Assembly: GCF_003382275.1 (NCBI RefSeq)
Contig: NZ_QTJX01000002.1
Span: forward strand, 930,001 to 994,000
From: Flagellimonas nanhaiensis
Lineage (GTDB): Bacteria > Bacteroidota > Bacteroidia > Flavobacteriales > Flavobacteriaceae
DNA length: 64,000 bases
Direction: 5' to 3'
Shown here: piece by piece, positions 18,220-26,894 of the stretch
How the letters are laid out: every line of letters starts with the position of its first letter
How positions within the stretch are numbered: the first letter of the stretch is position 1
Notes under the pieces: model-generated
What the model was told of the DNA's origin: nothing
The model's input: only the letters and a program-made list of their open reading frames with translations
Databases searched by the model: none
Position numbers and translations under genes: made by a program

Positions 18220-19203
18220 ATGGCAAAAACCGACTTTATTGAACTGCTGCGTGCAAAGTTTGTTTCTCATCTTGAAACAAGGAGCAAGTTTACGGAACCC
18301 CAAAATCTTTATGAACCCATTAGCTATATATTGAACTTGGGAGGGAAAAGATTGCGACCTGTGCTCACTTTATTGACCACTGAACTCTTTCAAGGAGACT
18401 CCGATCAATCCATGGATGCAGCTTTGGCCATTGAAATGTTCCATAACTTCTCTTTGGTCCATGATGACATTATGGATGATGCCCCCTTACGAAGGGGAAA
18501 AACAACAGTGCACGAAAAATGGGACTTGAACACGGGAATCTTGTCTGGAGATGCCATGTTGATTTTGGCTTACCAGTTATTTGAGAACTATCCGCCAGAA
18601 TTGTTTAAAAAACTAACCTCACTTTTTAGCAAAACTTCCCTTCAAGTTTGTGAAGGTCAACAATACGATATAGATTTTGAGACCAGGGATGATGTTTCTC
18701 TCGAGGAATACCTAAAAATGATCGAGTACAAAACAGCTGTCTTGGTTGCCGCGGCAATGCAAATGGGTGCCATGATCGCTGGAGCGTCCGAGCAAGATAC
18801 GATAGCAGTGTACGAATTTGGACGTAACCTGGGGATTGCATTTCAATTGCAGGATGATTATCTGGATGCCTTTGGAGATCCCAAAACATTTGGGAAACAG
18901 ATTGGAGGTGATATCATGGAAAACAAAAAGACCTATCTGTACCTAAAATCCATGGAAACGGGAAACCAAGAGCAAATAGAGAGCCTGCTGCACCTGTATT
19001 CTATTAAACCTAAGGATTCTTCATCCAAAATTGAAGCTGTCAAAACTATTTTTGAAGAATCAGGAGCCGTTGAGGCTACAAAAGATGCAATTGAAATGTT
19101 TACGCAGGCAGCTTTTGGTCATTTGGAGAAATTAAAACTATCCGATGCCAACAAAAAAATACTCAGACAATTTGGGGAAGGTTTGATGCAAAGGACTGTT
19201 TAG
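18220..19203 (+). CDS. Geranylgeranyl/polyprenyl diphosphate synthase
   Basis: About 327 residues. It has the trans-prenyltransferase motifs: GGKRLRP (residues 41-47), the first Asp-rich motif DDIMDD (82-87) followed by RRGKTTVH, and the second DDYLD (about residue 211) in FQLQDDYLDAFGDP. It chains isopentenyl diphosphate onto allylic diphosphates. Product length is not certain; it is convergent with, and overlaps by 4 bp, a lycopene cyclase gene, which supports GGPP for carotenoids (CrtE role), though the same enzyme may also serve quinone or lipid synthesis. An ATG at 18205 is an alternative start. Confidence 0.9.
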   Translation: MAKTDFIELLRAKFVSHLETRSKFTEPQNLYEPISYILNLGGKRLRPVLTLLTTELFQGDSDQSMDAALAIEMFHNFSLVHDDIMDDAPLRRGKTTVHEKWDLNTGILSGDAMLILAYQLFENYPPELFKKLTSLFSKTSLQVCEGQQYDIDFETRDDVSLEEYLKMIEYKTAVLVAAAMQMGAMIAGASEQDTIAVYEFGRNLGIAFQLQDDYLDAFGDPKTFGKQIGGDIMENKKTYLYLKSMETGNQEQIESLLHLYSIKPKDSSSKIEAVKTIFEESGAVEATKDAIEMFTQAAFGHLEKLKLSDANKKILRQFGEGLMQRTV

Positions 19204-20342
19204 AACAACCTATTCCAAAGTGCTTTTAAAAAGGGTGATTTGGGACAAGCACTTATGATTTTAAGGTCCTCCCAAAACGTGGTTTCATTTCCAAGGAATT
19301 TAAGAATAAGGGAAGCTTTTCTTTTTTTGAACATGGACTCAAATATGGATTGCCCTAGGTGGTTGTGCTTGTAAAGAATATCCAGCAGCAATAAATCGTA
19401 TAACCAGTACCTGCTCTTTGAATAAAATATATCCAAAGGTTTTCCTGTTTTCAAAAAATCAACAAGCATACTTATCTGCTTTGAGGTGTTGTAGAATGTA
19501 AAACCAGTGCTGGGTTTGGCCCATCCACCTGCTATACCAATATTTATAATATTGGCAGTGTTGTGTTGATGAAAAGGATAGCAGGTCATAGGAATACTAC
19601 CGAACTCCGTTTCCACAATATCATAGGAAGTATCGTCAAAATTGACACGCATGTATTCCTTTATAGCTTCCTCATATTCCTCTTTTTTCAAAAGCTTTTC
19701 TGAGAACAACGTATACTCTACCAAAGCCTTGTTCTCGGATAAAGGGAGCACATACATGAAACGGGTATTCCCTTTTTGAGAAACTGAAAAATCCATAAAA
19801 GTGGCTTGTGTAGAATCAAAAACCGGTTTTTGAGTATGAACAAACCATCCTAAAAAATGTTGTTGCAGAACGGGAAACCTACTTTGTTTGTATAGAGTTT
19901 CCGGGGTAAAAATGCTGCTGAAGACTTTACTGCAGGTGTATTGGTTGCCTTCAGTCCGGACTTCAGCATAGTTGCCCGTTTCTAGAATTTGCAGCACGTT
20001 TTCTTGTTGCCAATTGATATTGGGACAAGACTTTACAATGGGCAGATAGTGATTATAAAAATCAAGACCTCTAACCATTTTATAAGAATACGGGGTAATT
20101 TGAGAGGATAATTGAAGATTCTTTCCAGCCACAAAAACTTTATCCCATTTTTTATGGACTATGGCGTCAAATTTTCCAGAGCCTTCTTCCCAAAAACACC
20201 AGGTGCGATCGTTTTGGGTTTTATCTTCTTTATCCAAAATTAGAATGGATTTGGAATCAAAATGCGTATCCTTGCCAAGGGCATCAGCCAACAGAAGCCC
20301 AGCCGCACCAGCACCGATGATGATATAGTCGTAATGATGCAT
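19200..20342 (-). CDS. crtY: Lycopene beta-cyclase (CrtY type)
   Basis: 380 residues. The N-terminal FAD/NAD-binding loop DYIIIGAGAAGLLLADAL and the lycopene-cyclase motif DRTWCFWE (about residues 47-54) are clear; the central CYPFHQHNTANIINIGIAGGWAKPSTGFTF matches the conserved region with the catalytic segment. It converts lycopene to beta-carotene, the precursor of zeaxanthin in yellow flavobacteria. The start is the ATG at 20342; the frame reaches a TTG three bases earlier. It is convergent with the GGPP synthase (4-bp overlap), so the two are not in one operon. Other carotenoid genes are not in the window. Confidence 0.92.
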   Translation of the reverse strand: MHHYDYIIIGAGAAGLLLADALGKDTHFDSKSILILDKEDKTQNDRTWCFWEEGSGKFDAIVHKKWDKVFVAGKNLQLSSQITPYSYKMVRGLDFYNHYLPIVKSCPNINWQQENVLQILETGNYAEVRTEGNQYTCSKVFSSIFTPETLYKQSRFPVLQQHFLGWFVHTQKPVFDSTQATFMDFSVSQKGNTRFMYVLPLSENKALVEYTLFSEKLLKKEEYEEAIKEYMRVNFDDTSYDIVETEFGSIPMTCYPFHQHNTANIINIGIAGGWAKPSTGFTFYNTSKQISMLVDFLKTGKPLDIFYSKSRYWLYDLLLLDILYKHNHLGQSIFESMFKKRKASLILKFLGNETTFWEDLKIISACPKSPFLKALWNRLF

Positions 20343-20399
20343 CAATCAAAAATACGGAATGAAAGTTCTGGAAAAGAACAATCGGGAAAGATATCTTTT

Positions 20400-22004
20400 T
20401 TATCCTACGTTGCCCAAGAGCACATAAACTGCCAAGGTGGCCAAGACCAAAAAAAGGCTAAAGCCTTTGGCATATTTCCAATGGGTCACGTCCACAACAC
20501 CGATGTTTGTGATGCGGAAATCGTTGGTTCTTGGAAACCATCTCGACACCAATAGCATCACTCCAATATTGAGGACGAACTCTAAGCCCCAAATATGGAC
20601 ATAGTGCAAATCTATTTGCAGGATAAAATTGGTAAAAACATAAAATAGCAATCCGAATAAAAGTCCAATCTTTGCTCCCATAGCGGATATTTTAGGTAGA
20701 AAGAAACCGGCTAAAATAACCGTGGCCATGGGAATGAAGAAAATCCCATTGAGCTGCTGCAGCAATTGGTATAGACCTTTGGGCGCATGGGCAATGAAGG
20801 GAGCTATTCCAATGGCAAACAAAGCCAACAGTGCGGAGGTCATTTTTCCAATTCGCACAAGAAGCTTTTCATTGGCATTTTTGTTGAGGTATCTTTTGTA
20901 GATGCCCAAGCTAAAGATGGTTGCCGCACTGTTCAAAGCGCTGTTGAAGGTACTTAAGATGGCTCCCATGAGTACAGCCACAAAGAAGCCGGTCATCCAG
21001 AATGGAAGCACTTTTTTTACCAAGCTGGGATAGACCAGTTCCTTTTTATCATAAAAGGTATCATTGAAGTAATAAAAGGCAATGATTCCTGGAAGTACAA
21101 TGATCAAGGGAACCAATATTTTTAATAGTCCTGTGTACAACAATCCTTTTTGAGCTTCTTTTAGACTAATGGCTCCCAATACCCGTTGGATAATGGATTG
21201 GTGCATTGTCCAAAAATAGAGCTGATTAATGATCAATCCGGTAAACAATACGCCAAAGGGCATGATGGAATCACGAGCACCATCACCCACTGAAACTTCG
21301 TTGCTGACAACATTGAATTTTTCCGGAGCATTTTCAAAAACCATATGAAGGCCTTTCAGAATATTTCCATCTCCAATGCCCCAAAGGGCCAAAACGGGAA
21401 TTGAAATACCTGCAATCAAAAGTCCAAATCCATTGATGGTGTCAGTGTAGGCCACCATTTTCAACCCACCAAAAATGGCATAGACAGCCCCTACGCTACC
21501 CACGACGACAACTGTCAGCCACAACCCTTCATTTTGACTAATGTTCAAAAGACTGGAAATCTCAAAAATTTGCTCAATGCTTATCGCTCCGGAGTACAGA
21601 ACTATGGGAAGTAAAGTGGAAACAAACGATATGATCAGTAAAAATGCTATGATGGTACGAGTAAGTCCATCAAACCGTTTTTCCAAAAACTCTGGAATCG
21701 TAGTCAACCCCATTTTTAAATAGCGTGGAGCAAAGTAGAGTGCTGCGGCGACCAAGGCCAGGGCAGAGGTAACTTCCCAGGCAATAATAATGGCTCCATG
21801 CTTATAGGCATCCCCATTCATTCCCACCAAATGTTCCGTGGAAATGTTGGTCAACAACAACGAACCAGCTATAACAATCCCCGTCAAGCTTCGTCCCCCC
21901 AAAAAATATCCGTCTTGGGAAGAAAGGTTGTCTTTTCTTAGTTTCCAACTGGAATAGGCCGCAACAAAGGCCATGAACACAAAAAAGCTGATGAACTGTG
22001 CCAT
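20400..22004 (-). CDS. Sodium:solute symporter (SSS family), probably for myo-inositol or a related polyol
   Basis: 534 residues with about 13-14 hydrophobic helices and the SSS N-terminal pattern GYFLGGRSLTGIVIAGSLLLTNISTEHLVGMNGDAY. The segment GGLKMVAYTDTINGFGLLIAG is the conserved SSS core. It is 3 bp downstream of myo-inositol oxygenase on the same strand, so the two form an operon. The proposed substrate (inositol or the glucuronate product) is inferred only from this neighbour; glucose, galactose or another sugar remains possible. Confidence 0.88.
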   Translation of the reverse strand: MAQFISFFVFMAFVAAYSSWKLRKDNLSSQDGYFLGGRSLTGIVIAGSLLLTNISTEHLVGMNGDAYKHGAIIIAWEVTSALALVAAALYFAPRYLKMGLTTIPEFLEKRFDGLTRTIIAFLLIISFVSTLLPIVLYSGAISIEQIFEISSLLNISQNEGLWLTVVVVGSVGAVYAIFGGLKMVAYTDTINGFGLLIAGISIPVLALWGIGDGNILKGLHMVFENAPEKFNVVSNEVSVGDGARDSIMPFGVLFTGLIINQLYFWTMHQSIIQRVLGAISLKEAQKGLLYTGLLKILVPLIIVLPGIIAFYYFNDTFYDKKELVYPSLVKKVLPFWMTGFFVAVLMGAILSTFNSALNSAATIFSLGIYKRYLNKNANEKLLVRIGKMTSALLALFAIGIAPFIAHAPKGLYQLLQQLNGIFFIPMATVILAGFFLPKISAMGAKIGLLFGLLFYVFTNFILQIDLHYVHIWGLEFVLNIGVMLLVSRWFPRTNDFRITNIGVVDVTHWKYAKGFSLFLVLATLAVYVLLGNVG

Positions 22005-22007
22005 CCA

Positions 22008-22874
22008 CTAAAACCGAATCGTATCGGGCAAATATTTGGCGGCCAAGTCCTCGTAATAGGGTTTTAACTCCGCTACGTTTGGTTTAACCGGAGCCTTGGT
22101 GTAGAGGTCATACGGATTGAACTTGTCCACCCATTTGAACATGGCATGGTCGTGCTCATCCATTAAATGGTCATAGGCGTGTTCCCTATGTTGGGCGTAA
22201 AAACTATGGTACCGAATGATGTAAAGCCCTTCTTCTGGTAAATAATCCTTCATAACGTGGTAGAGGTACTCATCGTGCCCCCAAGACATATGCACATTGC
22301 GAAGACCACAATTTTCTTCATAGACTCCCAACTTGGTGTTATATTTTTCATTGCTGAAATCGTGATTTGCCTTGAAAAAATCGGGATAAACAATTTTGTC
22401 CGAGAACCTGCAGCCCACAGGAAAAGTATCTCCTACCACGGCCCACTGTGGCTCTCCGAACAAGCAGAGTACCTTCCCCAAGTCGTGCAAGAATCCTGTT
22501 AGCACAAACCAATCAGGATGCCCATCGGCTCGTATAGCTTCTGAGGTCTGTAACAAATGCTGGGTCTGGTCCAGGTCTATATCGGGATCAGAATCATCTA
22601 CTAAAGTGTTCAAATACTCAATTGCATCCCAAAGTCCCATTTTTTTCCGGTCCAAAGACAGGAACTCTTTTTCTTTTTCCAGGACAAAGTCATAGGTCTG
22701 ATAAGTGTGGTTCATCTTATAGAACTCCTTTACCGTATCCCTGGCAGGGTTATCGTAATTCCTGAACTCCTCCTTAGATTTTTTTGGATTTTCTGGGTAA
22801 CGTTCCAAGAGGTCGTCTTCCCATAGATCCATCATATCATTGACTTTCTTTTTTTGCTCTGAATTTAACGCCAT
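22008..22874 (-). CDS. myo-Inositol oxygenase (MIOX)
   Basis: 288 residues, close to animal MIOX length. It is a di-iron HD-domain enzyme that opens myo-inositol to D-glucuronate. Visible ligand motifs: QTQHLLQTSEAIR, GFLHDLGK (the HD pair), FKANHDF, MSWGHDEYLYHV and IIRYHSFY. Conserved binding segments DNPARDTVKEFYKMNHTYQTYDFV near the N-terminus and EPQWAVVGDTFPVGCRFSDKIV also fit. The start is the ATG at 22874 (MALNSEQKKK); the frame runs 16 codons further upstream without family similarity. It is co-transcribed with the SSS symporter. Bacterial MIOX is uncommon but known in Bacteroidota. Confidence 0.93.
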   Translation of the reverse strand: MALNSEQKKKVNDMMDLWEDDLLERYPENPKKSKEEFRNYDNPARDTVKEFYKMNHTYQTYDFVLEKEKEFLSLDRKKMGLWDAIEYLNTLVDDSDPDIDLDQTQHLLQTSEAIRADGHPDWFVLTGFLHDLGKVLCLFGEPQWAVVGDTFPVGCRFSDKIVYPDFFKANHDFSNEKYNTKLGVYEENCGLRNVHMSWGHDEYLYHVMKDYLPEEGLYIIRYHSFYAQHREHAYDHLMDEHDHAMFKWVDKFNPYDLYTKAPVKPNVAELKPYYEDLAAKYLPDTIRF

Positions 22875-22990
22875 CGTTACCAAAAATTTAATAATAAAGC
22901 CTTCTGTGTTAAAAGTACACATTTTTTCGATTTGATTTTTGATAAAATCGAACTAGGCCAAATTGTTGGCGCTTTATAAACAGATGATTT

Positions 22991-25264
22991 TCAGAAAAGG
23001 GTATACCGCAAACCAAAAAATCCCCTTATTCCTTGATTGGGGCCATAGACATAGCTGGGGTCAAAAGTCAATGCGAAGGGATTATCAGCGTTTGCCACAA
23101 CGTTTCCATTGGGATCAAAAGTCACATTTTTATCAAATGGGTCATGGGCTCGGGCAATAATGAACGGATTGCCCCGGTTAGGAGTCCAATCCAGTAGGTT
23201 TTTAATTCCCCCATAAATTTCAAAACCCTCTAGGCCCTTGTAGGTAAATTGAATGTTCTGTATGCTCCAGGTAGGAGAATATTCCTGTCTGGGATCCAGC
23301 TTACCCAGGAGGGGCAATCGCATAGGGCCATAAAGATTGCCCGTGTAATCCACGGAAAGGCGTAATTGACGAAATGTATAGGAAACATTCCAGGTTCCTG
23401 TAAAGCTTTCCGTTAGAATTTGCTGTTGTTTGATACCATTTTCTGTATTGCTCACATCCTGCCAGGTGGCTCCGACAAGAAACCTTAGACCACTTGGAAA
23501 AGCCATTTCTAGATTGGCGCTTACACCCTGGGAAACCGATTTACCGTCCAAATTATCATAGATAATCTGATTGGGGTCTGTATCATAATCAGGGAGAATG
23601 GCATTTGAAAAATGGGTGTAAAAAGCGGACAAATCTATGCTCGTATATGTGCCATTTTCCCCATATATTTTTTTCAAATAATTGAGGTTGACATTCACAG
23701 ACCGCTCAGGTTTCAATTCTTCGGCAATGATGACATCCCTGGCACCGGTTAAAGCAGCATGCTCTTCAGTAAACAAGTTTACTATGCGAAATCCCGTTCC
23801 CGCATTGAGTCTAAGAATGTCATTATCCGAAGGTTTCCATTTGTAAGCGGCCCTAGGGGTAAAAATATTGCCATGGCGGTTATTGTAATCGTACCTAAGC
23901 CCTGCCAAGAATGAATGCTTTTGAGCAAATTCTATCTCGTCTTGAACAAAAAGACTTGGAATCCAAATGTTATCTGCTTCTAAAGTCGCAGGAGTGTTGT
24001 CATCGTAGTAATTGTATCGCAGTGCACTTCCAAAAAGCAGATCATGTTCACCCACCTTTTTGTCCCAGGTCAATTGTGCAAAACCAATGCGCTGATCAGC
24101 TAAATAGGGAGTGTCTCCATAAACAGAGTTTTGATTGTGGTCATTGTAGGAGAGAGATAGTAGCATCTTTTCCCTAAAGGGAAGTTGATATTTGCCCAAG
24201 ATTTCCCATCTTCTAGTGTAAATGCTTTCGCCATAAATCTCGTCTCCACCTCTAAATTCAGGTGTCCATTGCATTTCTCCTCCCCAGCGATCTTCATAAA
24301 AGAAGCGTCCTGCCAAAGAAAAGATCCGGGAGTTTTCACGTTTAAAGTTCCATTTCTGAAATACTGAAATGCGGTCTTGAAGGGTTACATCCGTAAAATT
24401 GTCACCATTGTTATCTATAGGCGTGTCATAATTGAAGTAATTGACCCCTAGGAGCAAATCGGTTTTATCTCCGAACTCAATCTTGCTTCCCACATCTAGA
24501 TTGTATTCTCCCCATCCGGTCACAAAGCCGTCGGCAAAGAACTCCGGTGCACTTGGTGCATGTTTAGTGATTACATTAATCAATCCGCCTACAGCTTCAC
24601 TTCCATATAAGGAAGAGGCAGGACCTTTTACGATTTCAATTTGTTCGATCAAAGAATTTGGGATACCAGTAAGGCCATAAACCGTGCCCAAACCGCTTAC
24701 AATAGGCATGCCATCTATCAATACCAAAGTGTAGGGTCCTTCAAGGCCATTAATGTGGATGTCGCCTGTATTGCAAACATTGCAGTTAATCTGTGGACGT
24801 ACCCCGTTTACATTCTGTAGCGCATCAAATATGCTGGCAGTTGGATTCTTTTTTAAAAAAGTAGGGGAGTATACTTCAACCGGAACCGGACTTTCCATTC
24901 GATTTACGGCTTTCAGGGTGCCTGTGACAACCATCTCGTTCAACATTTGGGCCTCAGCGACAAGGGAAGCATTGATTTCAACAGTTTCTCCTTTCTTCAG
25001 CGAAATATTTTGCTCAAATGGTTTAAAACCGATGGAAGAAACCACCAAAGTATAGTTTCCTGGAGCTACTCCCTCAAGTTTGTAATCTCCATTTTCGTTG
25101 GTTGCGGTACCCTTTTTAGTGTTCTTTAAAAATACATTTACGAAGGCTAAGGGCTCGCCATTTTCACTTACATTCCCTGAAACGGTACCCTGTTGGGCCT
25201 GAACAAAAGAGAAAGCTATAAGAAAAGTAAGAAGGGATGAGACCCCTTTTTTTGAAGCTATCAT
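22991..25264 (-). CDS. TonB-dependent receptor with CarboxypepD_reg-like domain, DtxR-box controlled
   Basis: 757 residues. Signal peptide ends FVQAQ; residues ~25-110 are a CarboxypepD_reg-like domain (GTVSGNVSENGEPLAFVNVFLKNT...GTATNENGDYKLEGV). The plug follows: NEMVVTGTLKAV, INGLEGPYTLVLIDGMPIVS and IVKGPASSLYGSEAVGGLINVITK. A CNVC pair in the plug (VRPQINCNVCNTGDIH) is unusual and could bind metal or form a disulfide. The rest is the 22-strand barrel ending in FFGLRYTLF with the terminal Phe. The start is the ATG at 25264. Substrate is not shown; the operator and divergent DtxR/ZIP genes argue for a metal or metallophore. Confidence 0.93.
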   Translation of the reverse strand: MIASKKGVSSLLTFLIAFSFVQAQQGTVSGNVSENGEPLAFVNVFLKNTKKGTATNENGDYKLEGVAPGNYTLVVSSIGFKPFEQNISLKKGETVEINASLVAEAQMLNEMVVTGTLKAVNRMESPVPVEVYSPTFLKKNPTASIFDALQNVNGVRPQINCNVCNTGDIHINGLEGPYTLVLIDGMPIVSGLGTVYGLTGIPNSLIEQIEIVKGPASSLYGSEAVGGLINVITKHAPSAPEFFADGFVTGWGEYNLDVGSKIEFGDKTDLLLGVNYFNYDTPIDNNGDNFTDVTLQDRISVFQKWNFKRENSRIFSLAGRFFYEDRWGGEMQWTPEFRGGDEIYGESIYTRRWEILGKYQLPFREKMLLSLSYNDHNQNSVYGDTPYLADQRIGFAQLTWDKKVGEHDLLFGSALRYNYYDDNTPATLEADNIWIPSLFVQDEIEFAQKHSFLAGLRYDYNNRHGNIFTPRAAYKWKPSDNDILRLNAGTGFRIVNLFTEEHAALTGARDVIIAEELKPERSVNVNLNYLKKIYGENGTYTSIDLSAFYTHFSNAILPDYDTDPNQIIYDNLDGKSVSQGVSANLEMAFPSGLRFLVGATWQDVSNTENGIKQQQILTESFTGTWNVSYTFRQLRLSVDYTGNLYGPMRLPLLGKLDPRQEYSPTWSIQNIQFTYKGLEGFEIYGGIKNLLDWTPNRGNPFIIARAHDPFDKNVTFDPNGNVVANADNPFALTFDPSYVYGPNQGIRGFFGLRYTLF

Positions 25265-25280
25265 GGTGTAAAGATTGTTA

Positions 25281-25305
25281 TTTAGATTAAGTCTAAACAA
25301 AAATA
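25281..25305 (-). promoter_or_regulatory. Promoter and DtxR-type box of the TonB receptor
   Basis: Palindrome TTTAGATTAAGTCTAAA at 25281-25297 (TTTAGA-N5-TCTAAA) lies right against an exact -7 element on the coding strand, TATTTTTG (complement at 25298-25305). The box would cover the transcription start, the standard position for repression by an iron or manganese sensing DtxR/MntR regulator. The ATG is 17 bp downstream of the box. Confidence 0.75.
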
Positions 25306-25351
25306 ACACAATTGATATCAACAATTGTATTTAGATGAAACTTTTTTAAAA

Positions 25352-25399
25352 TTTAGACAAATCTAAAAATTGGTTTTGATTTATAAAAATGTATTTTTG
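25352..25399 (+). promoter_or_regulatory. Promoter of the DtxR-ZIP operon with second palindrome
   Basis: Palindrome TTTAGACAAATCTAAA at 25352-25367 (N4 spacer), then TTG at 25370-25372, 19 bp, and an exact -7 TATTTTTG at 25392-25399; ATG at 25415. The box sits just upstream of the -33 element, unlike the box of the divergent gene. A half site TTTAGATGAAAC is at 25330-25341. Confidence 0.7.
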
Positions 25400-25414
25400 A
25401 AAAAATATTTTTTA

Positions 25415-26071
25415 ATGACTCGTTCTGAGGAAAACTATCTAAAGACCATTTTCCATTTAGGAGGGGGCAACGCTACTTCCATTTCAACAAATGCTATTGC
25501 TGAGCAGATGGAAACAAAACCATCCTCTGTTACCGATATGGCCAAGAAACTTTCTGAAAAAGGATTGGTCAACTACAAAAAATATCAGGGAGTTTCCTTG
25601 ACTGATGAAGGAAAGAAAACAGCTCTTTCAATTATTAGGAAACATCGGTTATGGGAAGTCTTTTTGGTCGAAAAATTAGATTTTACCTGGGATGAGGTCC
25701 ATGAGGTGGCCGAACAATTGGAACACATTAAAAGCGAAAAACTCATTGATAAGCTCGATGAACTTCTGAATTATCCAAAATACGATCCACATGGAGACCC
25801 AATTCCCAGTAAGGATGGAAAATTTATGGAACGCGATAAGCAATTGTTGAGTGAACTGCCCTTGAACAGCGAGGGCGTCTGCGTGGGAGTAAAGGATTCA
25901 TCTGCCCCTTTCCTTAAATTCTTGGACAAGAATAAAATAGCCTTGGGAAATACCATAGAAGTATTGGAGAAAGAGGATTTTGATCAATCTCTTCGGATTA
26001 GGATGGAAGACAGAGAACTCAGGATTTCACATCAAATCGCATCAAATCTTTACGTAAAAAAGAATCAATAA
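25415..26071 (+). CDS. DtxR/MntR-family metal-dependent regulator
   Basis: 218 residues. N-terminal winged helix: SEENYLKTIFHLGG...TNAIAEQMETKPSSVTDMAKKLSEKGLVNYKKYQGVSLTDEGKK. The dimerisation and metal-binding domain follows (RKHRLWEVFLVEKLDFTWDEVHEVAEQLEHIKS, with the His-Glu-x-x-Glu ligands in VHEVAEQLEH), then YPKYDPHGDPIP, and an SH3-like FeoA-type C-terminal domain (about 150-218). It senses Mn2+ or Fe2+ and binds palindromes like those flanking it. The start is the ATG at 25415, ~10 nt after the predicted transcription start. Its TAA shares one base with the ATG of the ZIP gene (TAATG). Confidence 0.93.
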   Translation: MTRSEENYLKTIFHLGGGNATSISTNAIAEQMETKPSSVTDMAKKLSEKGLVNYKKYQGVSLTDEGKKTALSIIRKHRLWEVFLVEKLDFTWDEVHEVAEQLEHIKSEKLIDKLDELLNYPKYDPHGDPIPSKDGKFMERDKQLLSELPLNSEGVCVGVKDSSAPFLKFLDKNKIALGNTIEVLEKEDFDQSLRIRMEDRELRISHQIASNLYVKKNQ

Positions 26072-26892
26072 TGGAACAGGTAATTCAATATTTTCAGACG
26101 ATTGACCCCATTTTGGCCGCTCTTTACGCCACATTGTTTACTTGGGCGTTGACCGCAGCAGGTGCCGGACTGGTCTATTTGTTCAAGAATCCCAATAGAG
26201 CTCTCATGGATGGAATGCTGGGTTTCACCGGAGGTGTTATGGTGGCTGCCAGTTTTTGGAGTCTTTTGGCCCCGGGGATAGAGATGAGCGAGGGTGAAGG
26301 TTTTGTAAAAGTAATTCCTGCTGCAGTGGGTTTTCTTCTGGGAGCACTCTTTATTTTTGGTTTGGATAAGATACTGCCCCATTTGCATATCAATTTTAAG
26401 ATTGATGAAGCGGAGGGTGTAAAAACTCCCTGGCACCGGACTACCTTATTGGTGTTGGCAATCACTTTGCACAATATTCCTGAGGGATTGGCCGTAGGGG
26501 TTCTTTTTGGCGGTGTGGCCTCCGGTTTTGAAGGTGCCACCATAGGTGGGGCTGTGGCCCTCGCATTGGGAATTGGGCTTCAGAATTTTCCCGAAGGTTT
26601 TGCGGTGGCTGTTCCCATGCGAAGACAGGGACTGAGTAGATGGAAAAGCTGGGTCTATGGACAATCCTCTGCTCTTGTGGAGCCAATAGCTGGGGTGCTT
26701 GGTGCCTGGGCCGTTCTTACCTTTGAGCCCATTCTGCCTTACGCACTTGCCTTTGCCGCCGGAGCCATGATCTTTGTGGTAGTGGAAGAGGTGATACCAG
26801 AAACACAACAAGATAAGTATACCGACATCGCCACCATGGGTTTCATTGCTGGGTTCATCATAATGATGATGTTGGATGTAGGGTTGGGATAA
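26071..26892 (+). CDS. ZIP-family divalent metal transporter
   Basis: 273 residues with about 8 hydrophobic helices. The binuclear metal site is visible: HNIPEGLAVG in TM4 and QNFPEGFAVAV in TM5, with VEPIAGVLGAWAV in the following helix. The His-rich loop of eukaryotic ZIPs is replaced by a short PHLHINFKIDEAEG stretch. ZIP proteins import Zn2+, Fe2+ or Mn2+. Translational coupling with the DtxR-type regulator suggests that the metal sensed is the metal moved. It lies back-to-back with the metal-efflux adaptor gene at 26895. Confidence 0.93.
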   Translation: MEQVIQYFQTIDPILAALYATLFTWALTAAGAGLVYLFKNPNRALMDGMLGFTGGVMVAASFWSLLAPGIEMSEGEGFVKVIPAAVGFLLGALFIFGLDKILPHLHINFKIDEAEGVKTPWHRTTLLVLAITLHNIPEGLAVGVLFGGVASGFEGATIGGAVALALGIGLQNFPEGFAVAVPMRRQGLSRWKSWVYGQSSALVEPIAGVLGAWAVLTFEPILPYALAFAAGAMIFVVVEEVIPETQQDKYTDIATMGFIAGFIIMMMLDVGLG

Positions 26893-26894
26893 AC

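Noticed and set aside
25271..25300. Rho-independent terminator formed by the TTTAGA/TCTAAA palindrome
   Set aside because: The stem is only 6-7 bp, AT-rich, with no T-run, and sits at promoters, so an operator explains it better.
26071..26892. Frames antisense to the ZIP gene as real genes
   Set aside because: Long antisense frames are produced by the codon bias of the ZIP gene; they have no start context or family features.
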